From assembly GCA_001772615.1 (NCBI GenBank), contig MEUZ01000003.1, positions 124,001-188,000 on the forward strand: a stretch of 64,000 bases of DNA, written 5' to 3'. The DNA comes from a candidate division WWE3 bacterium RIFCSPHIGHO2_01_FULL_40_23. Its GTDB lineage: Bacteria; Patescibacteria; WWE3; UBA101185; 2-01-FULL-41-18. The notes beneath the pieces were generated by a model, which had not been told where the DNA came from, searched no databases, and saw nothing but the letters and a program-made list of their open reading frames with translations. The position numbers and the translations under genes were made by a program. The first letter of the stretch is position 1, and the number at the start of each line of letters is the position of its first letter. This document shows positions 43,471 to 52,523 of the stretch, in pieces.

Positions 43471-43908
43471 ATGGGAAATCTTACACCTGCCAAAATTAAA
43501 CTATCCGCGGTACTACTCGTAGTAGCCGTTGTTTCCATTTTATCTGTTTACAACTTTCAAAAATTTAAACCAAACGTCTCAAGCGCACGAAGAGCCAAGG
43601 AAGGGGAACAAGCAGGTATCCACCTTCCTTCGGACCTTCCAATACCTTTGAATTCCAAAGAATTAAGCACTGTCCAAAGTACTGACAATATCCAGATGAA
43701 TCTTGAATCAGAAGAAAAATCCGAAAGCATTTACAACTTTTACAAAAACATCCTTCTTGATAAAGGCTGGAGTATAAAAAGCAATGCCGTTACGGAAAAC
43801 GGATATGTCACAAACTATCAGAAAGACGAAAACGAACTGATAATTTCAATAACACGGGACAATTCAATTAATAAAAGCATAGTGGGGATTGAATTCTCCA
43901 AGGACTAA
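43471..43908 (+). CDS. Membrane-anchored small extracytoplasmic protein, unknown
   Basis: 145 residues. A signal anchor (about 9-27) is followed by a compact alpha/beta region with KSESIYNFYKNILLDKGWSI, a pattern seen in small secreted proteins of unknown role. Its transcript is predicted to be leaderless. It converges with the VanW gene, the two being directly adjacent. Confidence 0.6.
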   Translation: MGNLTPAKIKLSAVLLVVAVVSILSVYNFQKFKPNVSSARRAKEGEQAGIHLPSDLPIPLNSKELSTVQSTDNIQMNLESEEKSESIYNFYKNILLDKGWSIKSNAVTENGYVTNYQKDENELIISITRDNSINKSIVGIEFSKD

Positions 43909-45666
43909 TTACTCTTTAGTTCCCTTCTTATATACTGCCCTCCACGGCTGGTACCTGCTCACAAAAGTATCTTTATATAAAACCTCCTCGCCTTTTTTAA
44001 CAGTCCTTTCAAAGGAAACATTAGCTCCCCAGGCCGCCCAATCAACCTGGACCACCTTTCCCTTTTGAAGCGTTGGATCATCCTCATAAACCGCTTCCGG
44101 AGGCGCAACAACATTGGTTACAACAGGTTTGGTTAACTCAACAGTTCTCCCATCAGGAGTCCCATAAATCTTAAACCTTAACATAACCTTATCAAGATCC
44201 CAATCAGCCTGAACAAGAAGGTATCCCGGAGTATCATTTCTAAACTGAAAATCTACCGAAGGTGAAAAAACCGTAGCATCAAGACCTACATCCGAATTCT
44301 CCTCATAATAATGCACTCTGTAAGCGTGAGCAGTTCTTTTAACAATCGGAAGCCCGGCGTTTAGCACGGCCCTAAAAAGTGTGGTTGAAACCTGGCAGAC
44401 ACCCCCGCCCTCGCCAAGAACCGTCCTTCCGTTTTCTATAATATAGGCCTGATCATACCCTGTTTTATAACTTATCTCCCCAACGGACTTGTTAAAAGAA
44501 TACGTATCTCCAGGAGCAACAAGAACACCACTTGACCTCCCCGCAGCAAGGGTTAAATTCTTAATCCTTCCGGGAATTGAGCCACTAAAGTAAGAAACAC
44601 CCTCACCTAATAAAGCGTAAATGCCATATTTATTCGTATCTGAAGGTGCTTTACTTGGATTAACCAAAAGAACCACTTCCTTGACATCCGATTTCAAAGC
44701 TTTAGAAAAATCTTTCTTAAACTGCTCCTTATCCATGGATCTGCCATCGCTTTTTGGCCTGAATTCAACCACCCTTTCGCCATCGGTTCTAAACACCTCA
44801 CCCCTTGGTTCAACGTCAACTTCCTCTGAAAGATCACCGGAAAGCTTGTTTAATGCGGTTTTATCGGTTCCCACAACCACCTTTCCGTCTTCTTTTTTAT
44901 ATGAAAGCATGCTTAAAATATCCTGTTTGGAAAATGTCCAAACTTTATCTTCAAACTTAACCCGCGGAGAACTGCCTATGATCCTTTCAACTTCGCTCTT
45001 CACCAAAAGGAGATCCGCCTCCCCATTTTTTGGAACGACTCTTTTAACTGGTAGCTTATAACTTTGGGATGAAAAATTATCAATAGAATTAAGAATCTTA
45101 GAATTTAAAACTTCTTTTTCAAGTTTTTTTCCCTCGGATGCTTTGGTGATAATAAGCTCCCCATTATTTGCGAGCACAAAGGTAGGCTCTTCAGACTGAA
45201 TATTTACCGTCCCCTCTATTGAAGAAATAAACTGACCCAGCTTATTGTCATTGTAATAATAAATCGGCGGAAGCCTAATGCCTTTAACAAAAGCCGCCAG
45301 CTTGTCTTTTGAATCCACAATAAAACTTCCTGTTCTTCCAAGATTAAAAAGCTTTTCAACCGTTTCTTTCACTTCGTAATTTAAATCTATGTCTGAAGAA
45401 GTTAGATCAAACTCTTTTCCTTCATATGTAAAATTCAAGAGGAGATCTTTCTCGGAAAGTTCTTTTCTTAAAGCTTCATAAGCTTGCGAGGAAGTTTTGC
45501 CCCCCATCTTTAAATTTCCTATTTTAACACCGGGAATTATTCTTTGAGCATAAAAAAAATGATAAAGGATGAAGAAAAAAGTAACAGTAAAAAAAACAAC
45601 CGCAAACGGTTTAGCTAGTTTTTTTCTGAAAAAATTATGAGTTTGATGCCAAAGTCTTTTCATCAC
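43909..45666 (-). CDS. VanW family protein with PG-binding_4 domains
   Basis: 585 residues. One N-terminal membrane helix (about 21-42), two PG_binding_4-type regions (about 55-320), a VanW domain (about 345-475) with GEGGGVCQVSTTLFRAVLNAG and the VHYYEENSDVGLDATVF signature, and a C-terminal G5-like segment. Proteins of this type sit in the cell wall and probably bind peptidoglycan or are transpeptidase-related. It overlaps the NYN gene by 4 bp. Confidence 0.88.
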   Translation of the reverse strand: MMKRLWHQTHNFFRKKLAKPFAVVFFTVTFFFILYHFFYAQRIIPGVKIGNLKMGGKTSSQAYEALRKELSEKDLLLNFTYEGKEFDLTSSDIDLNYEVKETVEKLFNLGRTGSFIVDSKDKLAAFVKGIRLPPIYYYNDNKLGQFISSIEGTVNIQSEEPTFVLANNGELIITKASEGKKLEKEVLNSKILNSIDNFSSQSYKLPVKRVVPKNGEADLLLVKSEVERIIGSSPRVKFEDKVWTFSKQDILSMLSYKKEDGKVVVGTDKTALNKLSGDLSEEVDVEPRGEVFRTDGERVVEFRPKSDGRSMDKEQFKKDFSKALKSDVKEVVLLVNPSKAPSDTNKYGIYALLGEGVSYFSGSIPGRIKNLTLAAGRSSGVLVAPGDTYSFNKSVGEISYKTGYDQAYIIENGRTVLGEGGGVCQVSTTLFRAVLNAGLPIVKRTAHAYRVHYYEENSDVGLDATVFSPSVDFQFRNDTPGYLLVQADWDLDKVMLRFKIYGTPDGRTVELTKPVVTNVVAPPEAVYEDDPTLQKGKVVQVDWAAWGANVSFERTVKKGEEVLYKDTFVSRYQPWRAVYKKGTKE

Positions 45667-46172
45667 TGGTTTTTAATCAAAAAAGATGATGCCGCTTTAT
45701 CCATATCCAAAAAATCATCGGCTTGCTCCACTAATTTTCCTGATGTGTTCCTTCCAAACCCGATAACTTCAGTCCTTACTCCCCTGCTTTTTGCATAGTC
45801 CAAAAGGTCGGCATAATCACCGTCTCCAGAGACTAAAACCATAACATCAACTTTATCCATAAGCCTTATTGCATCCATACAAAGCCCCACGTCCCAGTCT
45901 CCCTTTTTAGCCCCACCGTAAAAAACCTGAAGCTCCTTAGCCCTGACCTCAAAACCCTGTAAAGACAATGCTTCAAAGAAATCTTTTTCAGCTCCAACAT
46001 CCGCCTTTATTACATAAGCAAATGCCCTTATTAACATTCTTCTTGAAACCGCTGTCTTTAATACACGGCTGAAATCAACCTTGGATTGATGCAAATTTTT
46101 GGCGCTGTAGTACATGTTTGAGACGTCCACAAAAACGCCAACCCTTTGCTCTTTATGTCTATGAGATTGCAT
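45663..46172 (-). CDS. NYN-domain (LabA/DUF88-like) protein
   Basis: 169 residues. The PIN-like NYN fold is evident from VFVDVSNMYYSAKNL, KGDWDVGLCMDAIRL and VMVLVSGDGDYADLLDYAK, which together supply the acidic metal-binding cluster of a putative RNase. Its target is unknown. It ends 4 bp into the VanW gene. Confidence 0.85.
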   Translation of the reverse strand: MQSHRHKEQRVGVFVDVSNMYYSAKNLHQSKVDFSRVLKTAVSRRMLIRAFAYVIKADVGAEKDFFEALSLQGFEVRAKELQVFYGGAKKGDWDVGLCMDAIRLMDKVDVMVLVSGDGDYADLLDYAKSRGVRTEVIGFGRNTSGKLVEQADDFLDMDKAASSFLIKNQ

Positions 46173-46176
46173 AAAG

Positions 46177-48066
46177 TTATAGTAACACAGAAATTAAGGC
46201 TGTAAAAAGCGGCACATGGTAAAATGACAACCAAAGCATTGTTGTCATCCCGGATCTCAAACATTGGGGGGTCGTATAACGGTAGTACAGCGCCCTCTGG
46301 AGGCGTTTATCGGGGTTCGAATCCCTGCCCCCCAGCCATGAAAAACTGGCAGCTTGTAGGACATTGGTATTTGTTACAGCATCAATACTTTTTTCAGGTT
46401 CGAACTTTGTAACGACATTTTGAATTGTATCCTTTCCCTTCTCTATCAAATACCATGCTTTTTCCCCGTCAATATGTAATTTTCTGTCCTTAATAAATAG
46501 GTTCGAACCAAGTGCGTTTAGTATTGCAACTTTAGTTTTCGCATCTCCATTAGCAAACCAGTAACGGGCATAACATGCGAAATCAAATGCACGAGTTGAC
46601 GTTTCCAACCAAGTATTTTGTCGTGTGCTTAGCTTTTGTTTTTCCACCAAAAGCGCTTCCTTTTCGCTCAATAACGATACTTTTTGTTTGTTCAATTCGT
46701 CTGGCGTTAATAATACGTGTGTAGTATTTTGAGGTGAAATATACAGTTTTGTAAGGTTATCAATCCTGCTTTCCACATCCTTAAGTGCAGAATTGATATT
46801 ACTGCTTATTATCAGTCTATCGGTAAATTCAACATCTGTTAATTCGTTTAGGTATTTTATTGCCCAATCACGCAAGCGGGTAGATATTTCTATTTTCTTT
46901 AGTGCAAAATCTACAGTATTTTCCAGCTCCTTCAACGTTAAACTACCCTCGGTGCAGGAAGGAGTGGTTTTACCAGCACAGACGTAGTAAATATAATGCA
47001 ATATCTTCTTATGTTTCATATTTTCGATTAAAGTGCCGCAAGCAGAGCAGGCTTTCCTGGTTTTAGTTAATGCGAATTTATTCTTACAATCGCATATAAT
47101 TTGCAATTTTTCCTCAAATGTAATGCTGCCTCCGCAACCACCGCATCTTAATGCCTTTTTGAAAATACCCTCTTTTTTAGACGTAGGCGATTTTACAGTC
47201 TTACCTAGAATAATTTGTATTTTTTCAAATTCTTCTTTGCTAATCATTTTTTTATGATTACCCCAACCTTCAACTAATTTTCCGTCTACGACACGTACCA
47301 TCCAACCATAATAAAACGGGTCTGATACTATGCGATAGAAAGAACTTTTAGATAGAGGTCTGCCGCCTTGTCTTGCTGTTCTTCTCGTACGATAGCCCCA
47401 TACATTATTTAGAAGCTCCAAAACCTCCATCCTGGTATAGTTTCCAGTTAAAAGTAGTTGTAACGCCTTGCTTAATAATCCCCATTGTTTTTCATCAATA
47501 TCGATGTACTTTTCTTTTGTGATCGGATTTTCCTTGTTTATGTATCCTGGCTTGGCGAATCCTGCCCATTCCTTTTGCTCGAAAAACTTTTCTTTATTAC
47601 CTCGCCGTACAGCATCCGATTTATCATCCGAGTCCCGAGTTGCACGTGTAAACTCCTGCATCAGGTATTCTTTATCTCTGCCTGTGTTTTCATAAATTGC
47701 ATGAGGTGTTATTACATAGCTTAGAAGCCCATCAGACATAAGTTGAACAAATTCGCCGCCTTCTTTATAATTCCTGTTGAGCCGATTAGCATGCCAACAT
47801 AAAACAACTTGGACTTTACCCGTTTTGATTTCTTCGATCAATTTTCTGTAGTCTTTTCTTCCCGTTTCAAATGCCGAGGCTTTTTCTTCATAATCGGATG
47901 TAATCTTAAGATCATATCTATCTATAATTTGCTCGTGAATGTCTGCATTTTGCCCAGGTAATGATCTTATTTGCTTGTCTTCCGCATCCTTTGTGGATTT
48001 ACGTTTATAACAGCTTATGCCTAAGGTTTTTATTTCTTCAATTAGTTCAGGGCTAAAATAAGCCAT
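46177..48066 (-). CDS. Large serine recombinase (integrase); C-terminus host-derived in this integrated state
   Basis: 629 residues. Catalytic domain about 15-165 with Ser24 in YKRKSTKDAED, Recombinase domain about 180-290 (GYRTRRTARQGGRPLSKSSF), zinc ribbon about 310-385 (LRCGGCGGS...CSACGTL) and a coiled-coil region about 385-470. Residues 577-579 (WLG) are encoded by the att core. Residues 580-629 are read antisense through tRNA-Gln and host DNA beyond. The start ATG has AAGGA 4 nt upstream. Large serine recombinases mediate site-specific integration, and a tRNA target is less usual for them than for tyrosine recombinases. Confidence 0.88.
   Translation of the reverse strand: MAYFSPELIEEIKTLGISCYKRKSTKDAEDKQIRSLPGQNADIHEQIIDRYDLKITSDYEEKASAFETGRKDYRKLIEEIKTGKVQVVLCWHANRLNRNYKEGGEFVQLMSDGLLSYVITPHAIYENTGRDKEYLMQEFTRATRDSDDKSDAVRRGNKEKFFEQKEWAGFAKPGYINKENPITKEKYIDIDEKQWGLLSKALQLLLTGNYTRMEVLELLNNVWGYRTRRTARQGGRPLSKSSFYRIVSDPFYYGWMVRVVDGKLVEGWGNHKKMISKEEFEKIQIILGKTVKSPTSKKEGIFKKALRCGGCGGSITFEEKLQIICDCKNKFALTKTRKACSACGTLIENMKHKKILHYIYYVCAGKTTPSCTEGSLTLKELENTVDFALKKIEISTRLRDWAIKYLNELTDVEFTDRLIISSNINSALKDVESRIDNLTKLYISPQNTTHVLLTPDELNKQKVSLLSEKEALLVEKQKLSTRQNTWLETSTRAFDFACYARYWFANGDAKTKVAILNALGSNLFIKDRKLHIDGEKAWYLIEKGKDTIQNVVTKFEPEKSIDAVTNTNVLQAASFSWLGGRDSNPDKRLQRALYYRYTTPQCLRSGMTTMLWLSFYHVPLFTALISVLL
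46265..46338 (+). tRNA. tRNA-Gln (CTG)
   Basis: 74 nt including encoded CCA. Acceptor TGGGGGG/CCCCCCA, anticodon stem GCGCC/GGCGT with loop CTCTGGA (anticodon CTG) and T arm CGGGG-TTCGAAT-CCCTG. The last nine bases CCCCAGCCA are the shared att core of the adjacent island, so the island leaves the tRNA intact. Confidence 0.95.
46330..46338. other. Left attachment site (attL core)
   Basis: CCCCAGCCA, the terminal part of tRNA-Gln including CCA. The bases on either side (C on the left, T on the right) differ from those at the right copy, so the identity is exactly nine bases. Confidence 0.7.
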
Positions 48067-48110
48067 AATTCCTTATATAAAAACGTATGGGCAGTTGAAA
48101 TAAATATGTA

Positions 48111-48329
48111 TTAAACGTTACTTACATTATTATCGCAGAATTTGCCTTTTATGTTCAAATTTTCTGTTGCAATCGGTTTATAAATCAGGCTGAACAGTTG
48201 TAAAAATTCCATAGCCTTTTTTTCCACATCGGAATCGTCAAAATTTATACCGTAATCTTGTTTACATATTTCCTTAAATGCACTTAAAGCCTCGGGACTT
48301 AATGATCTTCTTAAAGACTCTTTTTTCAT
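48111..48329 (-). CDS. Small island protein, unknown
   Basis: 72 residues, helical and charged (RRSLSPEALSAFKEICKQDYG), no membrane segment. Its ATG overlaps the stop of the RHH gene (TGATG) and it ends 44 bp before the recombinase, so the three form one unit. Possibly a recombination directionality or regulatory partner, but no family is recognised. Confidence 0.55.
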   Translation of the reverse strand: MKKESLRRSLSPEALSAFKEICKQDYGINFDDSDVEKKAMEFLQLFSLIYKPIATENLNIKGKFCDNNVSNV

Positions 48330-48484
48330 CAGTCCACCCCAACATCTGGTAGGAATTCTTTAATTGCATATTCAACAAGTTCCTTGATTGACTTTTCTTC
48401 TGCTGCGGCAAGTCTCTTTAAGTCTTTATGCAGTTTAGAATCAATTCTTATTAACTTGGTATCCTTTTTTAACTTATTACGCAT
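48329..48484 (-). CDS. Ribbon-helix-helix (CopG/Arc-like) regulator
   Basis: 51 residues. TKLIRIDSKLHKDLKRLAA is the beta strand and first helix of an RHH DNA-binding domain, followed by EEKSIKELVEYAIKEFL as the second helix. It heads the recombinase operon and has a short perfect dyad immediately upstream of its start, consistent with autoregulation. Confidence 0.75.
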   Translation of the reverse strand: MRNKLKKDTKLIRIDSKLHKDLKRLAAAEEKSIKELVEYAIKEFLPDVGVD

Positions 48485-48485
48485 A

Positions 48486-48499
48486 GTAAACTTATTTAC
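48486..48499 (-). promoter_or_regulatory. Candidate RHH operator, GTAAA-N4-TTTAC
   Basis: A perfect 5-bp dyad one base upstream of the RHH start codon, overlapping the likely -10 region (TAAATA or TACTAT). RHH proteins bind short inverted repeats of this kind. Confidence 0.45.
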
Positions 48500-48539
48500 C
48501 TTAAAAAACCTCCAACCCCCTCTAGTTACCTGGTCTATC

Positions 48540-48678
48540 CTCTATGAACAGAGCTACCCCCTCCTGGAATGCTGTCCAGGTCATCAGGTTAATTCATGTC
48601 GGATGAGCCAGCTACGATTAAGAGTCCTCTTAGTGGCACACATTGGTGGGACTAGGTATCGTAGAACCTCTACGTTTT
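48540..48678 (+). ncRNA. Structured intergenic region, candidate small RNA
   Basis: The 48,500-48,743 gap has no gene. It contains CCTGGA-N6-TCCAGG (48,563-48,580), TAAGAG-TC-CTCTTA (48,619-48,632) within CTACGAT/ATCGTAG (48,612-48,664), and a competing CGTAG-AACCT-CTACG plus TTTTT (48,660-48,678) resembling a terminator on the plus strand. No clear promoter is seen. Confidence 0.35.
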
Positions 48679-48743
48679 TAGATTAGATTTATTTTTGACG
48701 GGATACTATGGTAATAATTATCTTAAATTTATCCTCAATTATT

Positions 48744-49388
48744 CTATGAGGTTATAGGTAGCGGGTTAAATTTGTAGCCTCTGCCTCGTACGTTAATAAA
48801 CATCTCGGTTAGCATTTCTTTGGGTACACCCACCCCCTGTAGAATTTTTAACATCCTTAATTTGATTTTATGAATTACCAGGGTCTTGTCCGTATCTGTA
48901 TAAGCATTAAGGTCAAGAAGTCTATCAATCTCCTCAAAAGTTAATAATTCCCCAGGTTTACTAAAATGATGGATGAGAAGTCTGTCGGGATTATTATTTA
49001 TACTTAAATCTGCCCATTTATTTTTATAACTAATTTTGGCGTTAAAGGCATCTAAAACTAAAGCCCCGTACTTATATAAGCCTTCGGATTCGTGGTTGAC
49101 AACACAAGCCTTAAGTTTAGCTAAGTTTATATTTTTAACCCAAATATGCTCCGTACCTAACTGTACGAACGTAAAACAAGTATCGTTATTTGCCGCACTC
49201 GTACAAATATCATCAACGACAGCTTTAGTTGCACCTGTTTTTTTGTTAAGGAATCTTTTATAAGGAATTTTTAGTGAGTCTACCTTTTTTAATGCGGTGG
49301 CTTGCTCAAAAACAGAAAACAAAATTTCTTTTCTAAGCTCTAAAAGATCTGCCTTATTATAAACAAAATTGCCCGTATTTTCTTCCAT
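48744..49388 (-). CDS. Winged-helix DNA-binding protein (OmpR-type C-terminus)
   Basis: 214 residues from the ATG at 49,388. A longer frame to 49,481 overlaps the next gene and is not conserved-looking. The last about 80 residues (LTFEEIDRLLDLNAY...EMFINVRGRGYKF) have the helix-turn-helix and the GRGYxF beta-hairpin of OmpR/PhoB effector domains. No receiver domain is present, and the N-terminal about 130 residues are unassigned. Probably a regulator of the island. Confidence 0.6.
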   Translation of the reverse strand: MEENTGNFVYNKADLLELRKEILFSVFEQATALKKVDSLKIPYKRFLNKKTGATKAVVDDICTSAANNDTCFTFVQLGTEHIWVKNINLAKLKACVVNHESEGLYKYGALVLDAFNAKISYKNKWADLSINNNPDRLLIHHFSKPGELLTFEEIDRLLDLNAYTDTDKTLVIHKIKLRMLKILQGVGVPKEMLTEMFINVRGRGYKFNPLPITS

Positions 49389-49420
49389 AAAATTGCGGGC
49401 AGTAAATAAGTTACTTTTTC

Positions 49421-49897
49421 TTAAATTTTTTTGTACAAGAGAGGTAATCCGTTGTGGGTGTCTGGGACTCCCGACACCCAACTCTCTACCGCTATTTTAC
49501 TCTTTTTACGATTAAACTTAACATACACTTTTGAATTACGGGTGTTGTTATTAAGTCTATCCTTGTCAAAGTAACCTTTCAGGGTAAATATGAGCTGTAA
49601 CGCACGAAGACGTACAGACCAATCGGCTTCTGTTTTACCTGCCCCCCTAACAGTTCTGGTCGCCTCCAAGGCGTTTTTTAGCATTGTTACGAGTTCCATG
49701 TCGGAAAAATAAAAAGAATCCATGTAAGCTCGTACACGTGGATTTCTTAAATTCTGGTAAGCAATACTAGATGCTACATGCCTCCTGTTAGCGGTTGCGG
49801 ATATTTTGTAAGCTACAAGTGCTGCTTTCAAAGGTTCTCTTGTTTTCACCATTTCCTCAACAAACACACGTTGGCGAACGGTTAAAGACGGTATCAT
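49421..49897 (-). CDS. Phage terminase small subunit-like / HTH protein
   Basis: 158 residues from ATG 49,897. LTVRQRVFVEEMVKTREPLK and AYQNLRNPRVRAYMDS follow the LTxKQxxFVxEY...LLxNPxV pattern of Terminase_2-type small subunits, which carry an N-terminal helix-turn-helix. No large terminase, portal or capsid gene is present in the island, so this is either a phage relic or a DNA-binding protein of a satellite. Confidence 0.55.
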   Translation of the reverse strand: MIPSLTVRQRVFVEEMVKTREPLKAALVAYKISATANRRHVASSIAYQNLRNPRVRAYMDSFYFSDMELVTMLKNALEATRTVRGAGKTEADWSVRLRALQLIFTLKGYFDKDRLNNNTRNSKVYVKFNRKKSKIAVESWVSGVPDTHNGLPLLYKKI

Positions 49898-49950
49898 AGG
49901 TAAAAAATAGCACAAAAACCCCGATGTGGAAACAAATCAATCAAGTAAAA

Positions 49951-50373
49951 TCAAGTATTTATGGAGCTTAAATCGGAAAGTAGGTCGGTCATAGTCTGTT
50001 CAAACTTGTCCGTGCTGTTAAGTGTACATTCCCAAAGTACGTAAACATTCCAGCCTAAATCTTTTAACTTTTGTTGATTCTCCGCATCTCTTTGTTTATT
50101 GCCCGTGAGTTTATTTCGCCAAAAGTTCTCGTTAGAAGTGGGAAGTGCTGCTTTTTTACAGTCATGTTGATGCCAAAAACACCCGTGTACGAAGATCACA
50201 GCCTTTCTTGAAGGTAAAACTATATCTGGTCTTCCAGGTAACTTGTAGAATGTTCTATATCTAAATCCTTCCTTGAACAACCTCTTTCGGACAACTATCT
50301 CAAGGGATGTGTTTTTACCTTTTACCTTCGACATATTTATGCTTCGTTGTTCTGTAGTTATTCTGTCGGTCAT
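49951..50373 (-). CDS. vsr: Very short patch repair (Vsr) endonuclease
   Basis: 140 residues from the ATG at 50,373; the frame extends further upstream but that is the antisense of the methylase. It has MSKVKGKNTSLEIVVRKRL, the catalytic Asp50 in LPGRPDIVLP and the zinc/His cluster FVHGCFWHQHDC, all typical of Vsr. It nicks at T:G mismatches formed by deamination of 5-methylcytosine in the methylase target. Divergent from the methylase gene with a 52-bp gap. Confidence 0.93.
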   Translation of the reverse strand: MTDRITTEQRSINMSKVKGKNTSLEIVVRKRLFKEGFRYRTFYKLPGRPDIVLPSRKAVIFVHGCFWHQHDCKKAALPTSNENFWRNKLTGNKQRDAENQQKLKDLGWNVYVLWECTLNSTDKFEQTMTDLLSDLSSINT

Positions 50374-50425
50374 AAAGTGTTTTAATATAATACCTGGTAG
50401 AATTATAATGCATTGAAGGATAAGA

Positions 50426-51427
50426 ATGAGAATGAAAAAAAATAACATTAAAAACTTTACTTTTATAGACTTGTTTGCAGGAATTGGGGGAATTCGTACA
50501 GCATTTGAAAAGCTGGGTGGTGAGTGTGTATTTTCCTCTGAGTGGGACAAGTATTGTCAACAAACATACAAAGAAAATTTCGGCGAAGTCCCGACAGGGG
50601 ACATACGAAAAATAGATGAAAATGATATTCCGACCCACGATATCCTTACGGGGGGATTTCCATGCCAAGCATTTTCGATTGCTGGTAAAAGAGGTGGTTT
50701 TGAGGACATACGAGGCACACTTTTCTTTGAAGTCGCAAGAATTATAAAACATCACAGTCCAAAAATAGTATTTTTAGAAAATGTGAAAGGTCTTATGAAT
50801 CACGACAAAGGAAGAACATTGGCAACAATAATAAATGTTCTTAGGAATGAGCTGGACTATTTCGTACCTGAACCTCAAATAATCAACGCAAAGGACTTTG
50901 GAGTTCCACAAAACCGAGAAAGAATCATAATTGTCGGATTCCGCAAAGATCTTGGTGTAACTTCTTTTGAATACCCAAAACCAAAAAATATAAAAGTGTA
51001 TATAGAAGATATTTTGGAGGAAAAAGAGGTGTCCCCAAAATACTATTTGTCGGATGTCTACTTAAATTCGCTAAAGGCACACAAAGAGAGGCATGCGAGC
51101 AAGGGTAATGGTTTTGGTTTTGAAATTAAAGACCTCAAAGACATCGCAAATGCTATTGTCGTTGGCGGAATGGGACGGGAAAGAAATCTTATAGTCGATA
51201 AGAGGTTAACCGACTTTAATCCTGTAACAAAAATAAAGGGTAGTATCAACAAAGAATATATCAGAAGGTTAACTCCCAGAGAGTGGGCAAGACTTCAAGG
51301 TTTTGATGACAGCTTCAAAATTCCAGTTTCCGATGCCCAAGCCTATAAACAGTTCGGAAACTCCGTTGCCATACCAGCAATAAAAGCTGTTGCAGAAAAA
51401 GTATTAAGTTATACGGAGAATAAATAA
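50426..51427 (+). CDS. DNA cytosine-5 methyltransferase, M.HpaII-like (CCGG)
   Basis: 333 residues with motif I DLFAGIGG, motif IV GGFPCQAFS (Cys80), motif VI FLENVKG, motif VIII QNRERI, motif IX/X RRLTPREWARLQGF and YKQFGNSVA. The stretch between VIII and IX, including KHKERHASKGNGFG and VVGGMGRERNL, is very close to what I recall of M.HpaII, and the partner endonuclease is HpaII-type, so CCGG recognition is inferred. AAGGA lies 6 nt upstream of the ATG. Confidence 0.92.
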   Translation: MRMKKNNIKNFTFIDLFAGIGGIRTAFEKLGGECVFSSEWDKYCQQTYKENFGEVPTGDIRKIDENDIPTHDILTGGFPCQAFSIAGKRGGFEDIRGTLFFEVARIIKHHSPKIVFLENVKGLMNHDKGRTLATIINVLRNELDYFVPEPQIINAKDFGVPQNRERIIIVGFRKDLGVTSFEYPKPKNIKVYIEDILEEKEVSPKYYLSDVYLNSLKAHKERHASKGNGFGFEIKDLKDIANAIVVGGMGRERNLIVDKRLTDFNPVTKIKGSINKEYIRRLTPREWARLQGFDDSFKIPVSDAQAYKQFGNSVAIPAIKAVAEKVLSYTENK

Positions 51428-52516
51428 ATGCTTACGGGGAATATCGGGGAATGGAGCGAAATATACACATTTCTAAGGGTCTTAGCTGAGGGCGAATTGT
51501 ATGCAGCAGACGACAATTTGGATAAAATTAAAGATATTTATTACCCGATTATTAGTGTTATAAGAGAAGAGTCTGGTAAGGAACTAAACTACCGCAGGAA
51601 TGGAAGCATAAAGATTATCGATGCCGAAACCGACACGGTAATATCCGAACTACCCGTTACTACCTTTAGCGAACATGCAAACTCTTTACTTAATAAAATC
51701 AAGAACGATGGAAACGAAGGCGGCTCATTCGAATTTCCCGAGTTGGAACATTTCTTAAAAAGCATAAAGATCGAACGTTTGAAATCACGTTCAACCAAAA
51801 AAGATGACATTACTCTTGTAGTTCACGACTACAGAACTGGTTTAAGACCAACTTTAGGCTTCAGCATAAAATCTCAGCTGGGCGGTGCTTCTACATTACT
51901 AAATCCAGGTGCTGCTACTAACTTTACTTATAAGGTAACAAACGACCGAATGGTGGTAAAAGAGGGTGGGGAAGCATACGGGGAGTCAGAAGAAATGAAA
52001 TTAAAACAAAAGGTTTCTTCAAAAGCAGAAGAAGGTTACAGCTTTGTATTCGAAGATACGGGTAACCCTGTATTTACTTCAAACCTTAGAATGATCGACT
52101 CGTTATTGCCAGAAATCCTATCTTACCTTGTCTTATATTATTACATGGGCAAAGGATCAACAATTAAAACCTTAACCGAAGTACTGAGGAATGAAAACCC
52201 GCTTAAATTCGACCTTTCCGATCAAAGATTTTACGAACATAAAATAAAAAGTTTCCTTATGGATGTGGCGTTAGGGATGACACCCGCAAAGGTTTGGGAA
52301 GGAAATTATCTCGCATCAGGTGGTTACATAATTGTACGGGATGACGGAGAAATTGTTTGTTACCACATTTACAATATAGATCAGTTTAAGGAATATCTTT
52401 TCAACAGCACTAAACTTGATACTCCCTCTACATCCAGGTACGGCTACGGTAACTTTTACAATGAGAGCGAAGAAACTAAGATAAAGTTAAACCTTCAAAT
52501 ACGATTTAATAAGTAA
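51428..52516 (+). CDS. HpaII-family type II restriction endonuclease
   Basis: 362 residues. The N-terminus GNIGEWSEIYTFLRVLAEGELYAAD and the block VVHDYRTGLRPTLGFSIKSQLGGASTLL (quoted in parts: GNIGEWSEIYTFLRVL, RPTLGFSIKSQLGG) match the HpaII restriction enzyme family; SIKSQLGG is a likely PD-(D/E)xK-type S-x-K catalytic strand. It starts at the base after the methylase stop. It should cut unmethylated CCGG. Confidence 0.88.
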   Translation: MLTGNIGEWSEIYTFLRVLAEGELYAADDNLDKIKDIYYPIISVIREESGKELNYRRNGSIKIIDAETDTVISELPVTTFSEHANSLLNKIKNDGNEGGSFEFPELEHFLKSIKIERLKSRSTKKDDITLVVHDYRTGLRPTLGFSIKSQLGGASTLLNPGAATNFTYKVTNDRMVVKEGGEAYGESEEMKLKQKVSSKAEEGYSFVFEDTGNPVFTSNLRMIDSLLPEILSYLVLYYYMGKGSTIKTLTEVLRNENPLKFDLSDQRFYEHKIKSFLMDVALGMTPAKVWEGNYLASGGYIIVRDDGEIVCYHIYNIDQFKEYLFNSTKLDTPSTSRYGYGNFYNESEETKIKLNLQIRFNK

Positions 52517-52523
52517 AGGCTTG

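Noticed and set aside
46177..46329. Antisense tRNA-Gln coding part of the recombinase as a conserved protein domain.
   Set aside because: The residues (GGRDSNPDKRLQRALYYRYTTPQ region) are simply a translated antisense tRNA, an artefact often seen in annotations; they reflect the integration, not a domain.
48540..48600. Minus-strand CTGATGA followed by a perfect hairpin (CCTGGA/TCCAGG), like the core of a hammerhead ribozyme.
   Set aside because: The obligatory GAAA after stem II is missing (the sequence continues AGGGGG) and no matching stem III and cleavage site is found.
50315..50755. Minus-strand open frame of 146 codons and the 5' extension of the Vsr frame to 50,550.
   Set aside because: Both are antisense to the clear methylase gene; Vsr homology begins at the ATG at 50,373.
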